Part shown: piece by piece, positions 1 to 9,033 of the stretch
Position numbering within the stretch: position 1 is the first letter of the stretch
Layout of the letters: the number at the start of each line of letters is the position of its first letter
Assembly (NCBI GenBank): GCA_964603125.1
Contig: CAZRUA010000073.1
Coordinates: 1-18,604 of the forward strand
Direction of reading: 5' to 3'
Length of the DNA: 18,604 bases
Source of the DNA: CAZRUA01 sp964603125
GTDB taxonomy: Bacteria; Bacteroidota; Bacteroidia; B-17B0; Aurantibacillaceae
Position numbers and translations under genes: made by a program
Notes under the pieces: generated by a model
Told to the model about the DNA's origin: nothing
Database searches by the model: none
Seen by the model: the letters and a program-made list of their open reading frames with translations, nothing else

Positions 1-1173
1 ACAAACTTAACAAATCATTATACCCCAACAGCTTCTGAAATTAGCTCAGGTTCTGTAACATTAACTTTAACATCTACTAATAACTCAGGTTGTTTGGCTG
101 TTAGTGATAACGTAACATTAAACTTTGTTGAGGCTCCAATTGCAGCGTTTAGTAATACAAATGTTTGCCAAGGATTAGCTAACAATTTCAATCAAAGTTC
201 ATTGCCAGGTGCAGGAATTATAACTGATTATGATTGGAGTTTTGGTGAAGTTGGTGCTACAGATACAATTCAAAATCCAACTCACGTTTATTCAAGCGCG
301 GGAACATTTAACGCTTCTTTGATTATAACAAATAGTTTTGGATGTTCTGATACTATTACTCACCCAGCAACAGTATATCCTGTTCCGGTTGCTGACTTTG
401 ATTTTAATTTATCTTGTATTAACAATAATTACAATGTTGCATTTACGGATCAATCAACTATTGGAACGCCAGATAATATTTTAAGTTGGAAATATGCTTT
501 TGGAGATGGAGCTTTTGCAATTATCCCTAGCCCAAATCACAATTATAATTTAACTGGGAACTACATTGTTAGTTTAACAATAACTTCAAATCATACTTGT
601 CGTGATACTTTTGTTGATACCTTGTTTATTCCAGTAAAACCTAATGCAGGATTCTTCTTCAACGTATCTTCAGGTTTAAATTTATCTTCTCAAGCTGATT
701 TCTTCGATCAATCAACAAATGCAAGTTCTTATTTATGGACATTTGAAAACGGAACTGATTCGGCTGCAATCGCTAGCCCTTCACACTTATATACCAGTAA
801 TGGAACTTATGTAGTGGAACAATTTGTTTATGATGCTTATGGTTGTGTTGATTCTACTTCAGATGTTATTGTGATTAATAACGTTACAACCGTGCTGGAA
901 GAATTAATTCCAAATGCTATATCACCTAACGGAGATGGAAAAAATGATGTTTGGAAATTGAACTTCATTAATAATCTTTACCCACAAGCAACCATTGAGG
1001 TTTATAATCGTTGGGGTGAGCGTGTTTATGCATCAACAGGATATAATAATCCTTGGGACGGAACTTACAAAGGCGAAGCTTTAGCGGTTGGTACTTATTA
1101 CTATGTGATTAATTTAAATAGTTCAACAATTGAAAAAGAACCAATTAAAGGATCTGTATTGTTAATTCGATAA
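1..1173 (+). CDS. PKD-domain surface protein with T9SS type B sorting domain (5' partial)
   Basis: The reading frame is open from the first base, so this is the last 390 residues of a longer protein; the TTG at 94 is not its start. Visible order: the end of an 88-90-residue repeat of the kind found in the neighbouring adhesin (residues about 1-42), three PKD-like domains (about 43-127, 128-212 and 213-298), then a C-terminal domain with the SPNGDGKNDVW motif and NRWGE...WDG...G.YYY pattern of the gliding-motility-associated type B sorting domain (about 304-390). In this family the C-terminal domain directs export through the type IX secretion system, and the protein ends up at or outside the cell surface. 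PKD domains suggest an elongated adhesin-like stalk; the ligand is unknown. A PorP/SprF gene starts 3 bases after the stop, which fits a substrate/partner pair. Family and export route are secure; biological role is inferred. Confidence 0.9.
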   Translation, partial: TNLTNHYTPTASEISSGSVTLTLTSTNNSGCLAVSDNVTLNFVEAPIAAFSNTNVCQGLANNFNQSSLPGAGIITDYDWSFGEVGATDTIQNPTHVYSSAGTFNASLIITNSFGCSDTITHPATVYPVPVADFDFNLSCINNNYNVAFTDQSTIGTPDNILSWKYAFGDGAFAIIPSPNHNYNLTGNYIVSLTITSNHTCRDTFVDTLFIPVKPNAGFFFNVSSGLNLSSQADFFDQSTNASSYLWTFENGTDSAAIASPSHLYTSNGTYVVEQFVYDAYGCVDSTSDVIVINNVTTVLEELIPNAISPNGDGKNDVWKLNFINNLYPQATIEVYNRWGERVYASTGYNNPWDGTYKGEALAVGTYYYVINLNSSTIEKEPIKGSVLLIR

Positions 1174-1176
1174 TCG

Positions 1177-2136
1177 ATGTTTATGAAAAAAATTAAATAT
1201 ATATTTATTTTGAGTTTTATAAGCCTAGGTGCTTTAGCTCAGCAGCAAGGCTTGTATAGTAATTATATGCTAAACAATTATGCATATAATCCAGCGGTAG
1301 CTGGCACAAAGGCTTATACGCAAGCAAATTTAAATTACCGTAATCAATGGACAGGTTTTGATGATGCTCCAAAAACTGGAATGTTATCCTTATATGGTAC
1401 ATTTAAAAAGAAAACCAATATGGCTATGGGTGGTTTAATTTTAAGCGATAAAACAGGCTTATTAAAGCGCACTGCAGGTTATATGTCTTATGCATACCAT
1501 GTAAAACTAAACAAGAAATTGGTTTTAGGAATGGGACTTTCAGTTGGGATGATTCAGTATCGTATTCGTTTGTATGATGCAAAGGTTGCTGATGCTGGTG
1601 ATGATATTTTAACAGGAAATGTTTTAGCAACTAATGTGTTTGATGCTAATGCAGGCGTTTTGTTATACAGCGGAAGCACATACATTGGTTTATCTTCTTA
1701 TCAAATAGCAGGAAATAAAATTAACTGGACTAACTCGCAAAGTAAGTTGGCTCGTTATTACTACTTAAGTGCTGGACATACTTTTACTGCAGGTAAAAAA
1801 TTTGAAATACAACCTAATTTATTGGTTCGTGCAACAAGCCCAACTTCATTATCGCAAGTTGAGTTTTCTTTAAGAGGAATTTATAAAAAATCATATTGGT
1901 TAGGTGCAAGTATTCGTGTTTATGATTCTTACTCAGTTGTAGCAGGATTCAAAGTAAAAGAAAAAGTTAGTGTAGGCTATGCTTACGATATGGGAAATTC
2001 TAATTTAAAGAATTACCATAGTGGTTCACATGAATTGATGTTAATTTACTCGTTCATTAAAAAGAAAGCAGCAAACGCTGATGAAGATGAGTATCACGAT
2101 ATTGATAACAGTATTAAATCAACTATTCATAAATAA
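1177..2136 (+). CDS. PorP/SprF family T9SS outer-membrane protein (first copy)
   Basis: A 319-residue protein with a Sec signal peptide ending at about LGALA/QQQ. It then has the family hallmarks QGLYSNYMLNNYAYNPAVAGT-type start (split by an NPA motif) and the YRNQW motif near residue 51, followed by alternating beta segments typical of a 14-stranded-type outer-membrane barrel. Length matches the PorP/SprF family (about 300-350). In Flavobacterium the SprF protein is needed for export of its neighbouring adhesin SprB, and type B sorting-domain substrates generally need a SprF-like partner. By position this copy should serve the truncated adhesin just upstream. ATG at 1183 is an equally good start and gives the more usual MKKIK n-region; the mature protein is the same. 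It is co-transcribed with both neighbours (gaps of 3 and 11 bases). Confidence 0.9.
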   Translation: MFMKKIKYIFILSFISLGALAQQQGLYSNYMLNNYAYNPAVAGTKAYTQANLNYRNQWTGFDDAPKTGMLSLYGTFKKKTNMAMGGLILSDKTGLLKRTAGYMSYAYHVKLNKKLVLGMGLSVGMIQYRIRLYDAKVADAGDDILTGNVLATNVFDANAGVLLYSGSTYIGLSSYQIAGNKINWTNSQSKLARYYYLSAGHTFTAGKKFEIQPNLLVRATSPTSLSQVEFSLRGIYKKSYWLGASIRVYDSYSVVAGFKVKEKVSVGYAYDMGNSNLKNYHSGSHELMLIYSFIKKKAANADEDEYHDIDNSIKSTIHK

Positions 2137-2147
2137 CATTATATAGT

Positions 2148-5100
2148 ATGAAGAAAATTATAAAACTATTTTTATTTGCAGCGCTTTTGTGCAATGGCTT
2201 AAAAGTAAGTGCGCAAATTGATACCGTGTTCTGGTTTGCAGCTCCTTGGGTTACTCCTGATCATAATGGAAATATTCCTATGGCATTTCGTATTTCAACT
2301 TTCGGAAATCCAACAGTGGTTCGAATTCAGCAGCCAGCTTCAACTTATGATACAACAATAAATGTAGCAGCCAATTCTTTGTTTTCAAAAGATTTATCTC
2401 ATTTGTTAGATTCTTTGGAAAGTAAACCTGCTAATCAATTATTAAGAACAGGGTTTAAAATCTCTTCCGATTTTCCTATTACAGTCGTGTACGACTTCAT
2501 TTCATTAAATCCAAGTAATCCAGAAACTTATTCCTTAAAGGGTCAGAACGGATTAGGTACTGAGTTTGTAACTCCATTTCAAACCTTATGGAACAACAGG
2601 AACATTGCGGGTATTGATCCTTACTCTATATTTTGTGTTGTAGCTTCAGAGGATAGCACAACCGTTTATATAACGCCAAGGTGCGATATTATTGGACACC
2701 CGGCTAATGTTACCTTTAGCGTTTTCCTTCCGAAAAAGGGAAATGTTTATACGGTTCAAAATGTTACTCAAATAACAAATGTAGTAGGAAGTAATTTAAG
2801 TGGAAGTATAGTTGTGGCTGATAAACCAGTATCTGTAACAGTTAGTGACGACTCCGTTAATCCTTCTGGAGGTGGAGGTTGTTACGATTTAATGGGAGAT
2901 CAAATTGTTCCTACTGATGTAATTGGAAACGAGTATATCATCAATAAAGGAATTTTAAATGCTGGTTCAAATGAAAGTTTTTTTGTAACAGCTACTAAAA
3001 ACTTTACAACAGTTACTGTTAATGATGGTGTTAACCCTATAATTACTGTTTTGTTAAATCAAGGCGATACAAGGGCATTTAGTTTAACTCAGCAACTTAC
3101 GTATTGTGTTTCTGATAAACCAGTTTATGTTATTCACATGTCGGGTTATGGTTGTGAGCTAGGTGAGGCAATTCTGCCACCTTTAAATTGTTCTGGTTCT
3201 AATCAGGTTAGCTTTGCACGTAATAATGCACAACAGTTTTCTTTAAATATCTTATGCAGAGCGGGAGATGAAAACTCATTTATTTTAAACGGAAGCGCAA
3301 CTTTAATTCCAGGTTCAGCTTTTGCGCCTGTTCCGGGTACTGGTGGCGCTTGGTTAGGAGCGCAAATTAGTTATACTACAGCGCAAATTGCAGCAAGCTC
3401 ATCTAACTTAGTTACAAATTCAACAGGTTTATTCTCATTAGGTGTTATTAATGGTGGTGCAAGTACTGGATGTTTATACCACTATTTATCTTCATTTATT
3501 CGTAAAGTTAGGACACAAGCAGGACCTGATCAAAATATTTGTACTAATGCAACTTCTATTGATTTAAACGGAAGCGTTTCTGGTGGCGCCACAACAGGTA
3601 TTTGGACAACGTTGAATGGAAGTGGATCGTTTAATAATGCAACTAGTTTTACACCTACATACACACTTGCAGGTAACGATACTTCAAAAGCTTCAATTAC
3701 TTTCGTATTAGCTTCAACCGGAAATTGTAATCCAGTAACGGATACAATAGTGGTTGCTATTGCTAAATCGCCAGTAGCTGAAGCTGGAAATGGAACTACC
3801 TATTGTGAAAATAATATGGGTAATATTTCCTTAACAGGTGCATTCTCTTATGCCGCTGGTGCAACTTGGACAAGTAATACTGGAGGTTCATTCTCTAATC
3901 CAGGAAGTACTTCAACTACTTACTTGCCATCACCAACTGATTTAACTAATAATACTGTAACATTGTATTATACCACTTCAGGCAGTTCTAGTGGTTGTCC
4001 TAATACAACGGACTCTGTAACAATTAACTTTATCGACCCTCCAGTTTTAGATGCAGGGGCTATTTCAACAGTTTGTGCTAACAATCCTTTAGTTACATTA
4101 AATGGTAACATCACAGGATTTACAAATAGCGTTTTATGGAGCACTGCTGGTTCAGGAAGTTTCTTTCCTAATAACACTATCAATACTACTTACCAACCTT
4201 CTAATACAGATATTAATTTAGGTTCGGTAATGTTGTATTTAACTTCTCAAAACAATGGTATTTGTAATGCTGTTAAAGATAGCTTACAAGTATTAATTAC
4301 AGCAGCTCCTGTTGTAAATGCAGGTGTAAACGACACTTTATGTATTACATCAACTTCGGTAAGTTTAACAGGTAATATTAGTGGTATTCCAGGAACTGGG
4401 GTTTGGACTGCACCAGCTGGTGGAGGTTCATTTAATAATACTACTAGTTTAAATACTATTTACACTTTTGGACCAAGTGATGTTGCCAATGGATTTGTAG
4501 ATATGTATTTGGAATCTACTGGCGGTAATTGTAATCCAGTTAAAGATACGGTTAGAATTTATTTAATTGGTGTATCTCAAGTTGATGCAGGTTTAACACA
4601 AAATGTTTGTGAAAATGCAACGGTAATATTAAGTGGTTCAATTAATGGTTCAACTACAACAGGTGTTTGGACATCAAATGGTTCAGGAACTTATAATCCA
4701 GGAAATACTAATTTAAATACATTCTACACTCCATCTGTTTCTGATTTGGCAACAGGTTCGGTTAACTTTACATTAACATCAACGGGTAATACAGGATGTC
4801 CTCCACAAAGCGATATTGTAACTATAAACTTTATTCCTTCTCCTACGGCTGATTTCAATGCTAATAACGATTGTGTTGGAAATGTTTTAAACTTTGCTGA
4901 TAATAGTTTAGCAGGAGCAGGTTCTTTAACTAATTACTCTTGGGATTTTGATGATGCTTCAGGAACGTTTACTAACATCAACGAGCCACACACATACGTA
5001 GCTCCTGGTGTTTATAATGTTACACATATTGTTACAAGTAACAATGGTTGTACAGATACAATTGTGAAGCCAATTACAGTGTATCAATTGCCACAAGCTA

Positions 5101-5855
5101 ATTATTACTCTCCAGTTGTTTGTCAGTACAACACATTAACATTACTTGATACAACTGTTTCTAATGATGGGGCAATTGTAAATTGGGATTGGGACTTTGG
5201 TGATGGTTCGGCGCATTCTTCGCTTGAAAATCCAACTCACATTTATAACACAGCTGGTCCAACGGTTATAACTTTAACAACAACATCTTCTTTTGGTTGT
5301 GTTGGAACAATAACCGATACATTAATGGTTAATGCATCTCCAGTAGCAAACTTCAGTGCAGTAAATAATCCAGCTGAGGTGTTAGAACCAATTCAGTTTA
5401 CTGATTTAACAACTGGAACATCGCCTATTGTAAACTGGTATTATGATTTTGATGATGAGAATGGTTCTAACTTACCTAATCCAACTCATGCTTATTCTTA
5501 TCAAGATAATTTTGTTGTTGTATTAACAGTAACTGATAATTTAGGTTGTAGTGATACAGTATCAAAATCAATTGATATTATTTTAGAACCACAACTTCCT
5601 ACAGGTTTCACTCCAAATGGAGATAATAAAAATGATGTATTGCTAATTCGTGGAGGGCCATTTAAAACTTCTTTATTAAGAGTTTATAATAACTGGGGGC
5701 AACTAATATTTGAATCAACTGATCAAAGTATTGGTTGGGATGGTAAGTTTAATGGTGTAGAACAACCAATTGGTGTTTATGCTTGGGTAATGGAAGTTGA
5801 ATCATTAAACGGAAAAGTATTCAAGAAATCAGGTGACGTAACTTTATTAAGATAA
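2148..5855 (+). CDS. Giant surface adhesin: IgGFc-binding-like region, 88-90-aa repeats, PKD domains, T9SS type B sorting domain
   Basis: A complete 1235-residue exported protein. A signal peptide (residues 1-22, ending VSA/Q) is followed by a region (about 95-450) resembling the IgGFc-binding N-terminal domain: GTEFVTPF, a DKPVSVTVSDD segment, GGCYDLMGDQIVP and IPL-like repeats. Five tandem repeats of 88-90 residues follow (about 454-899), each starting with an AG motif and carrying two cysteines. Then come three PKD domains (about 901-983, 984-1065, 1066-1149; the second has a canonical WDWDFGDGS) and a type B gliding-motility C-terminal domain (1151-1235; FTPNGDNKNDV, NNWGQ, WDG). The C-terminal domain marks it as a T9SS substrate; a SprF-like gene starts 4 bases downstream. 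It probably acts as a cell-surface adhesin or matrix protein. The ligand cannot be read from sequence; the IgGFc name reflects homology, not proven antibody binding. Confidence 0.9.
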   Translation: MKKIIKLFLFAALLCNGLKVSAQIDTVFWFAAPWVTPDHNGNIPMAFRISTFGNPTVVRIQQPASTYDTTINVAANSLFSKDLSHLLDSLESKPANQLLRTGFKISSDFPITVVYDFISLNPSNPETYSLKGQNGLGTEFVTPFQTLWNNRNIAGIDPYSIFCVVASEDSTTVYITPRCDIIGHPANVTFSVFLPKKGNVYTVQNVTQITNVVGSNLSGSIVVADKPVSVTVSDDSVNPSGGGGCYDLMGDQIVPTDVIGNEYIINKGILNAGSNESFFVTATKNFTTVTVNDGVNPIITVLLNQGDTRAFSLTQQLTYCVSDKPVYVIHMSGYGCELGEAILPPLNCSGSNQVSFARNNAQQFSLNILCRAGDENSFILNGSATLIPGSAFAPVPGTGGAWLGAQISYTTAQIAASSSNLVTNSTGLFSLGVINGGASTGCLYHYLSSFIRKVRTQAGPDQNICTNATSIDLNGSVSGGATTGIWTTLNGSGSFNNATSFTPTYTLAGNDTSKASITFVLASTGNCNPVTDTIVVAIAKSPVAEAGNGTTYCENNMGNISLTGAFSYAAGATWTSNTGGSFSNPGSTSTTYLPSPTDLTNNTVTLYYTTSGSSSGCPNTTDSVTINFIDPPVLDAGAISTVCANNPLVTLNGNITGFTNSVLWSTAGSGSFFPNNTINTTYQPSNTDINLGSVMLYLTSQNNGICNAVKDSLQVLITAAPVVNAGVNDTLCITSTSVSLTGNISGIPGTGVWTAPAGGGSFNNTTSLNTIYTFGPSDVANGFVDMYLESTGGNCNPVKDTVRIYLIGVSQVDAGLTQNVCENATVILSGSINGSTTTGVWTSNGSGTYNPGNTNLNTFYTPSVSDLATGSVNFTLTSTGNTGCPPQSDIVTINFIPSPTADFNANNDCVGNVLNFADNSLAGAGSLTNYSWDFDDASGTFTNINEPHTYVAPGVYNVTHIVTSNNGCTDTIVKPITVYQLPQANYYSPVVCQYNTLTLLDTTVSNDGAIVNWDWDFGDGSAHSSLENPTHIYNTAGPTVITLTTTSSFGCVGTITDTLMVNASPVANFSAVNNPAEVLEPIQFTDLTTGTSPIVNWYYDFDDENGSNLPNPTHAYSYQDNFVVVLTVTDNLGCSDTVSKSIDIILEPQLPTGFTPNGDNKNDVLLIRGGPFKTSLLRVYNNWGQLIFESTDQSIGWDGKFNGVEQPIGVYAWVMEVESLNGKVFKKSGDVTLLR
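3507..4844 (+). repeat. Five tandem protein repeats of 88-90 residues within the adhesin
   Basis: The conserved AG dipeptide of each unit falls at residues 458, 546, 636, 725 and 814, so spacing is 88, 90, 89 and 89. Each unit has a cysteine about 6-7 residues after the AG (NIC, TYC, TVC, TLC, NVC), a VWT/SxxGxGSF core, a YxPSxxD stretch and a second cysteine near the end (GNC, SGC, GIC, GNC, TGC). DNA identity between units is low, so these are old repeats held by protein-level selection. The fold is probably an Ig-like beta sandwich. Confidence 0.85.
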
Positions 5856-5859
5856 TTGT

Positions 5860-6852
5860 ATGATGAAGAAATTAATAATAATAAGTTTTGCTTTTTTATC
5901 TTGTTTGCGCATGAACGCACAAGAGTATCATCTATCTATGTATGATGCAGCACCTATTTATTTAAATCCAGCCTTAACAGGCGTTGTTGATGCAAGTTGG
6001 AGAGCTCATGCTCAATACCGTAATCAATGGAGAGCTTTTGCTTTTAAACCATTTACAACAGCCTTAGTAAGTTTAGATGCACCAAAGGGAAAGTGGGGAT
6101 TTGGAGGTCAAATTTTGAATATGCGTGCAGGTTTAGGTAATTTTAATAGTCTTGAAGTCTTAGGTTCTGCAGCTTACACTGTTCCTTTAGATGGTGGTAA
6201 AAAAAGTAATTTAACTTTTGGTATTCAAGGTGGTTTGAAACAAAAATCTGTTGAGTATAGTTTGTTAAGTTATAATAATCAATACACAACTTATAATGGT
6301 GGTGGTTTTGATAATACAATTGCTTCTGGTGAAGCATTTACGGGACAAACCATTTATTTACCGCAAGTAAATGCTGGTGTGCTTTATTATTATGCTGGTC
6401 AAAAATCTCGTTTTAATCCTTTTGTTGGTTATTCAATTTTCAATTTGACTCAACCTAAAGAATCTTTTTATGGAGTTGATAACAAATTACCTATCCGTCA
6501 CTATGTTCATGCAGGTTTACGTTTTAATATCACCGAGTTAATTTACATTATACCTAAGGTGTTAATTATGCAACAAACCAACGCTAGTGAACAAACAGCT
6601 GCTATTGATGCCGGCTTTTATTTAAAGAATCAAAAAATGTTTTTACTAGCGGGTTCTTTATTACGTGTTAAGGATGCTGGAGTGGCTTACATTGGATTAC
6701 GTAAAGATTCTTACATTTTTAAAGTTGGTTATGATATGAATGTTTCTAAACTGCGCGAGGTATCTAAATACCGTGGAGCAATTGAAGTATCATTTACTTA
6801 TTTACCAATTAAGAAAAAATCGGATGTAATTAAAATTTGTCCAAGAATTTAA
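5860..6852 (+). CDS. PorP/SprF family T9SS outer-membrane protein (second copy)
   Basis: A 330-residue protein with a Sec signal peptide ending near MNA/QEY. The family-typical YHLSMYDAAPIYLNPALTG-like opening has the NPA motif, and YRNQW lies at about residue 53-57. Beta-strand-rich sequence continues to the C terminus, as expected for a barrel of the PorP/SprF family. It is clearly divergent from the first copy at 1177-2136, so this is not a recent duplication. Starting 4 bases after the large adhesin, it is most simply that adhesin's dedicated export or anchoring partner. A second ATG at 5863 is possible and does not affect the mature protein. The next gene follows after 49 bases with no terminator in between. 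Confidence 0.9.
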   Translation: MMKKLIIISFAFLSCLRMNAQEYHLSMYDAAPIYLNPALTGVVDASWRAHAQYRNQWRAFAFKPFTTALVSLDAPKGKWGFGGQILNMRAGLGNFNSLEVLGSAAYTVPLDGGKKSNLTFGIQGGLKQKSVEYSLLSYNNQYTTYNGGGFDNTIASGEAFTGQTIYLPQVNAGVLYYYAGQKSRFNPFVGYSIFNLTQPKESFYGVDNKLPIRHYVHAGLRFNITELIYIIPKVLIMQQTNASEQTAAIDAGFYLKNQKMFLLAGSLLRVKDAGVAYIGLRKDSYIFKVGYDMNVSKLREVSKYRGAIEVSFTYLPIKKKSDVIKICPRI

Positions 6853-6901
6853 GTATTAAAGTAGCACTGAATTAAGATATATTTTACACAGAAATAGAAT
6901 T

Positions 6902-8962
6902 ATGAGAATTACACTATTAGCAATATTTACCCTTTTCCTTTCTAGTTTAGGTTTTGCTCAGTCGCGAATGTTATCGTTTGAGTTAGCTGAAAAGGCATTT
7001 GCAAAAAAGGATTATGCAACAGCATTGCATTACTATAAAATTAGTATTGATGACACCACAAAGTTAGAAAGTGTTGTTAATCCTTATGAGATTACTTTAA
7101 CAAACCTAAATAACAAAAAGCTTACAGATTCTACCATCAAATCAAAGGATATGTCTGAGAAGGATTTTGATTATTTGTTGCACCAAATTGCTACTTGCTA
7201 CCAAAAAACATATGATTATCCAAGAGCGGTTCAATTTTTTAAACAAAGTACTCAACGTTACAAGTATCGTGACGATATGTATAACTATGGTTATGCTTTA
7301 ATGCAAGTTAAAAAATATAATGAAGCTATTGATGTGTTTGAATCGTATGTTGGTCAAAAGGAAAAAAATGACTCACTTGCTCGTTTAGCTCAAAATCACA
7401 TGTCGAGTTGCTATTATGCTTTAGATGATAAGAACGTTCACCAAACAATTGTGGTTACCGAAATGGATACTGTTTTGTTTAATGCAGGAACATCTAATTT
7501 TGCGCCAATGTATTTTGGTGGTCCAAATAAGTTAATCATTACAAGTGCGCGTAAAGGAGGTATATTAAATAATCCTGATAAGCAAGATTCTCGTTATTTA
7601 TGCGATTTATATCAAACACATTTAACAGATACTGGCTGGTGTAAAGCAGAGGATTTCGGTCGCCCAGTTAATAGTGGTTTGCATGATGGTAGCGGTTGTA
7701 TGTCGGTTGATGGAATTATGTTTTACACGCGTTGGAAAGATGATAACCACAACGAATCGTTTATCTATATGGCTAAGGAATTTAATGGTAGATTTTTTGA
7801 GGCAATGAAATTGAATCAAAACATTAACTTGACAGGATACCGTACGCAAAATCCTTTTATTTCTTTTGACGGTTCGCGTTTGTATTTCTCATCTAATCGT
7901 CCTGGAGGAAAAGGTGGTATGGATTTATGGGTGTGTGAAATTAACGAAAGTGGAGCAACTAGCGAACCAACTAATTTAGGTGAACCTATTAATACAGTAG
8001 GTGACGAAATTTCACCGTTCTTCCATACTATTTCATCAACTTTATATTTTGCTTCAAACGGACACGTTGGAGTAGGAGGTTTGGATATTTTCAAATCTTC
8101 TTACGATGCAGAAAATAAAGTATTTGATATTCCTAAAAACATGGGATTACCTATTAACTCTAACTATGATGATGCATACTTAATTTTGGATAGAGTTCAG
8201 CAACATGGTTTTTTTAGTAGCGACAGACAACCATGTCCTGATGGGCACTGCTATGACATTTACGAATTTAAAAACGAGGTTATTACAGTTGATATCAGTG
8301 GTACTGTTTATGATAGTGAAACAAACGAGCCAATTCCAAGCGCTTTAGTAACAATGCGTAATGTGCATGATGATGAAGAGCCTGTGATGTTGATTACAGA
8401 TGAAAAGGGTTATTACTCAAGCGAATTAAAATTAGATAAAGATTATTTCTTTAAAGCTCAAAAAAATAAATACTTCGCTGATGCTGCTAGTGTAACCACA
8501 CAAGGTATTACCGAAACAACTCATCTTGAAAAAGATTTCTTCTTAAATAAAATTCCTTCAGGCGATATTACCATTGAAGGGATTGAGTACGATTTAAATA
8601 AGGCGACATTACGTCCTAAATCATTAGAGATTTTAGATAAAATTTATGATATGATGGTGTTAAATAATAACATTCATATCGAAATCAACTCACACACCGA
8701 TACACGTGGTAGCGATGTTTATAATATGAAATTAAGTGCTGCTCGTGCTAAGTCATGTGTTGATTATTTAATTAAAAAAGGTATTGTAAAGGATAGAATT
8801 CACTCAGAAGGATTAGGAGAAACAAAACCTTTAATTACAGATGAAGAGATTGCTAAAATGGCAACTGAAGAGGAAAAAGAAGCAGCACATCAGCATAACC
8901 GACGTACATCATTTAAAGTAACAAAAGATGGCGTTTTACAAGCTGGAAGTACTAATCAATAA
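6902..8962 (+). CDS. PorE-like protein: TPR, beta-propeller, CarboxypepD_reg-like and OmpA domains
   Basis: A 686-residue exported protein with signal peptide 1-19 (GFA/QSR). Helical TPR-type repeats occupy about 24-165 (AFAKKDYATALHYYK; YNEAIDVFESYV). A WD40-like PD40 propeller covers about 190-450, shown by two YFSSNRPGGKGG/YFASNGHVGVGG blades beginning near Tyr328 and Tyr382. A CarboxypepD_reg-like beta domain lies at about 463-550 (ISGTVYDSETNEPIPSA). An OmpA-type peptidoglycan-binding domain covers about 555-680, with SHTDTRGS around His598 to Asp600 and LSAARA downstream. This four-domain order matches PorE of Porphyromonas gingivalis, a periplasmic T9SS component that links the PorP side to peptidoglycan. 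No lipobox cysteine is visible, unlike many PorE proteins. As last gene of the adhesin operon it may tether the two SprF-like proteins to the cell wall; this is inferred. Confidence 0.88.
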   Translation: MRITLLAIFTLFLSSLGFAQSRMLSFELAEKAFAKKDYATALHYYKISIDDTTKLESVVNPYEITLTNLNNKKLTDSTIKSKDMSEKDFDYLLHQIATCYQKTYDYPRAVQFFKQSTQRYKYRDDMYNYGYALMQVKKYNEAIDVFESYVGQKEKNDSLARLAQNHMSSCYYALDDKNVHQTIVVTEMDTVLFNAGTSNFAPMYFGGPNKLIITSARKGGILNNPDKQDSRYLCDLYQTHLTDTGWCKAEDFGRPVNSGLHDGSGCMSVDGIMFYTRWKDDNHNESFIYMAKEFNGRFFEAMKLNQNINLTGYRTQNPFISFDGSRLYFSSNRPGGKGGMDLWVCEINESGATSEPTNLGEPINTVGDEISPFFHTISSTLYFASNGHVGVGGLDIFKSSYDAENKVFDIPKNMGLPINSNYDDAYLILDRVQQHGFFSSDRQPCPDGHCYDIYEFKNEVITVDISGTVYDSETNEPIPSALVTMRNVHDDEEPVMLITDEKGYYSSELKLDKDYFFKAQKNKYFADAASVTTQGITETTHLEKDFFLNKIPSGDITIEGIEYDLNKATLRPKSLEILDKIYDMMVLNNNIHIEINSHTDTRGSDVYNMKLSAARAKSCVDYLIKKGIVKDRIHSEGLGETKPLITDEEIAKMATEEEKEAAHQHNRRTSFKVTKDGVLQAGSTNQ

Positions 8963-8985
8963 TTAATTTTAAAGTAATTTTTAGG

Positions 8986-9015
8986 AAGACTGTAATGAAA
9001 ATTGCAGTCTTTTTT
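8986..9015 (+). terminator. Intrinsic terminator of the adhesin operon
   Basis: AAGACTGTAA (8986-8995) pairs with TTGCAGTCTT (9002-9011), with one T-G wobble and a six-base loop, and runs into six T residues (9010-9015). It sits 23 bases after the stop of the PorE-like gene and closes the five-gene operon. Confidence 0.88.
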
Positions 9016-9033
9016 ATTAGCAGAGGTATTAAA

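Noticed and set aside
94..96. TTG as the start of the first gene
   Set aside because: The frame is open from base 1 and the upstream residues continue the repeat motif seen in the second adhesin, so the gene is simply cut by the window edge.
3507..4844. Satellite DNA, CRISPR or recent tandem duplication
   Set aside because: The units repeat at protein level (88-90 residues) with divergent DNA; there are no short identical repeats with unique spacers.
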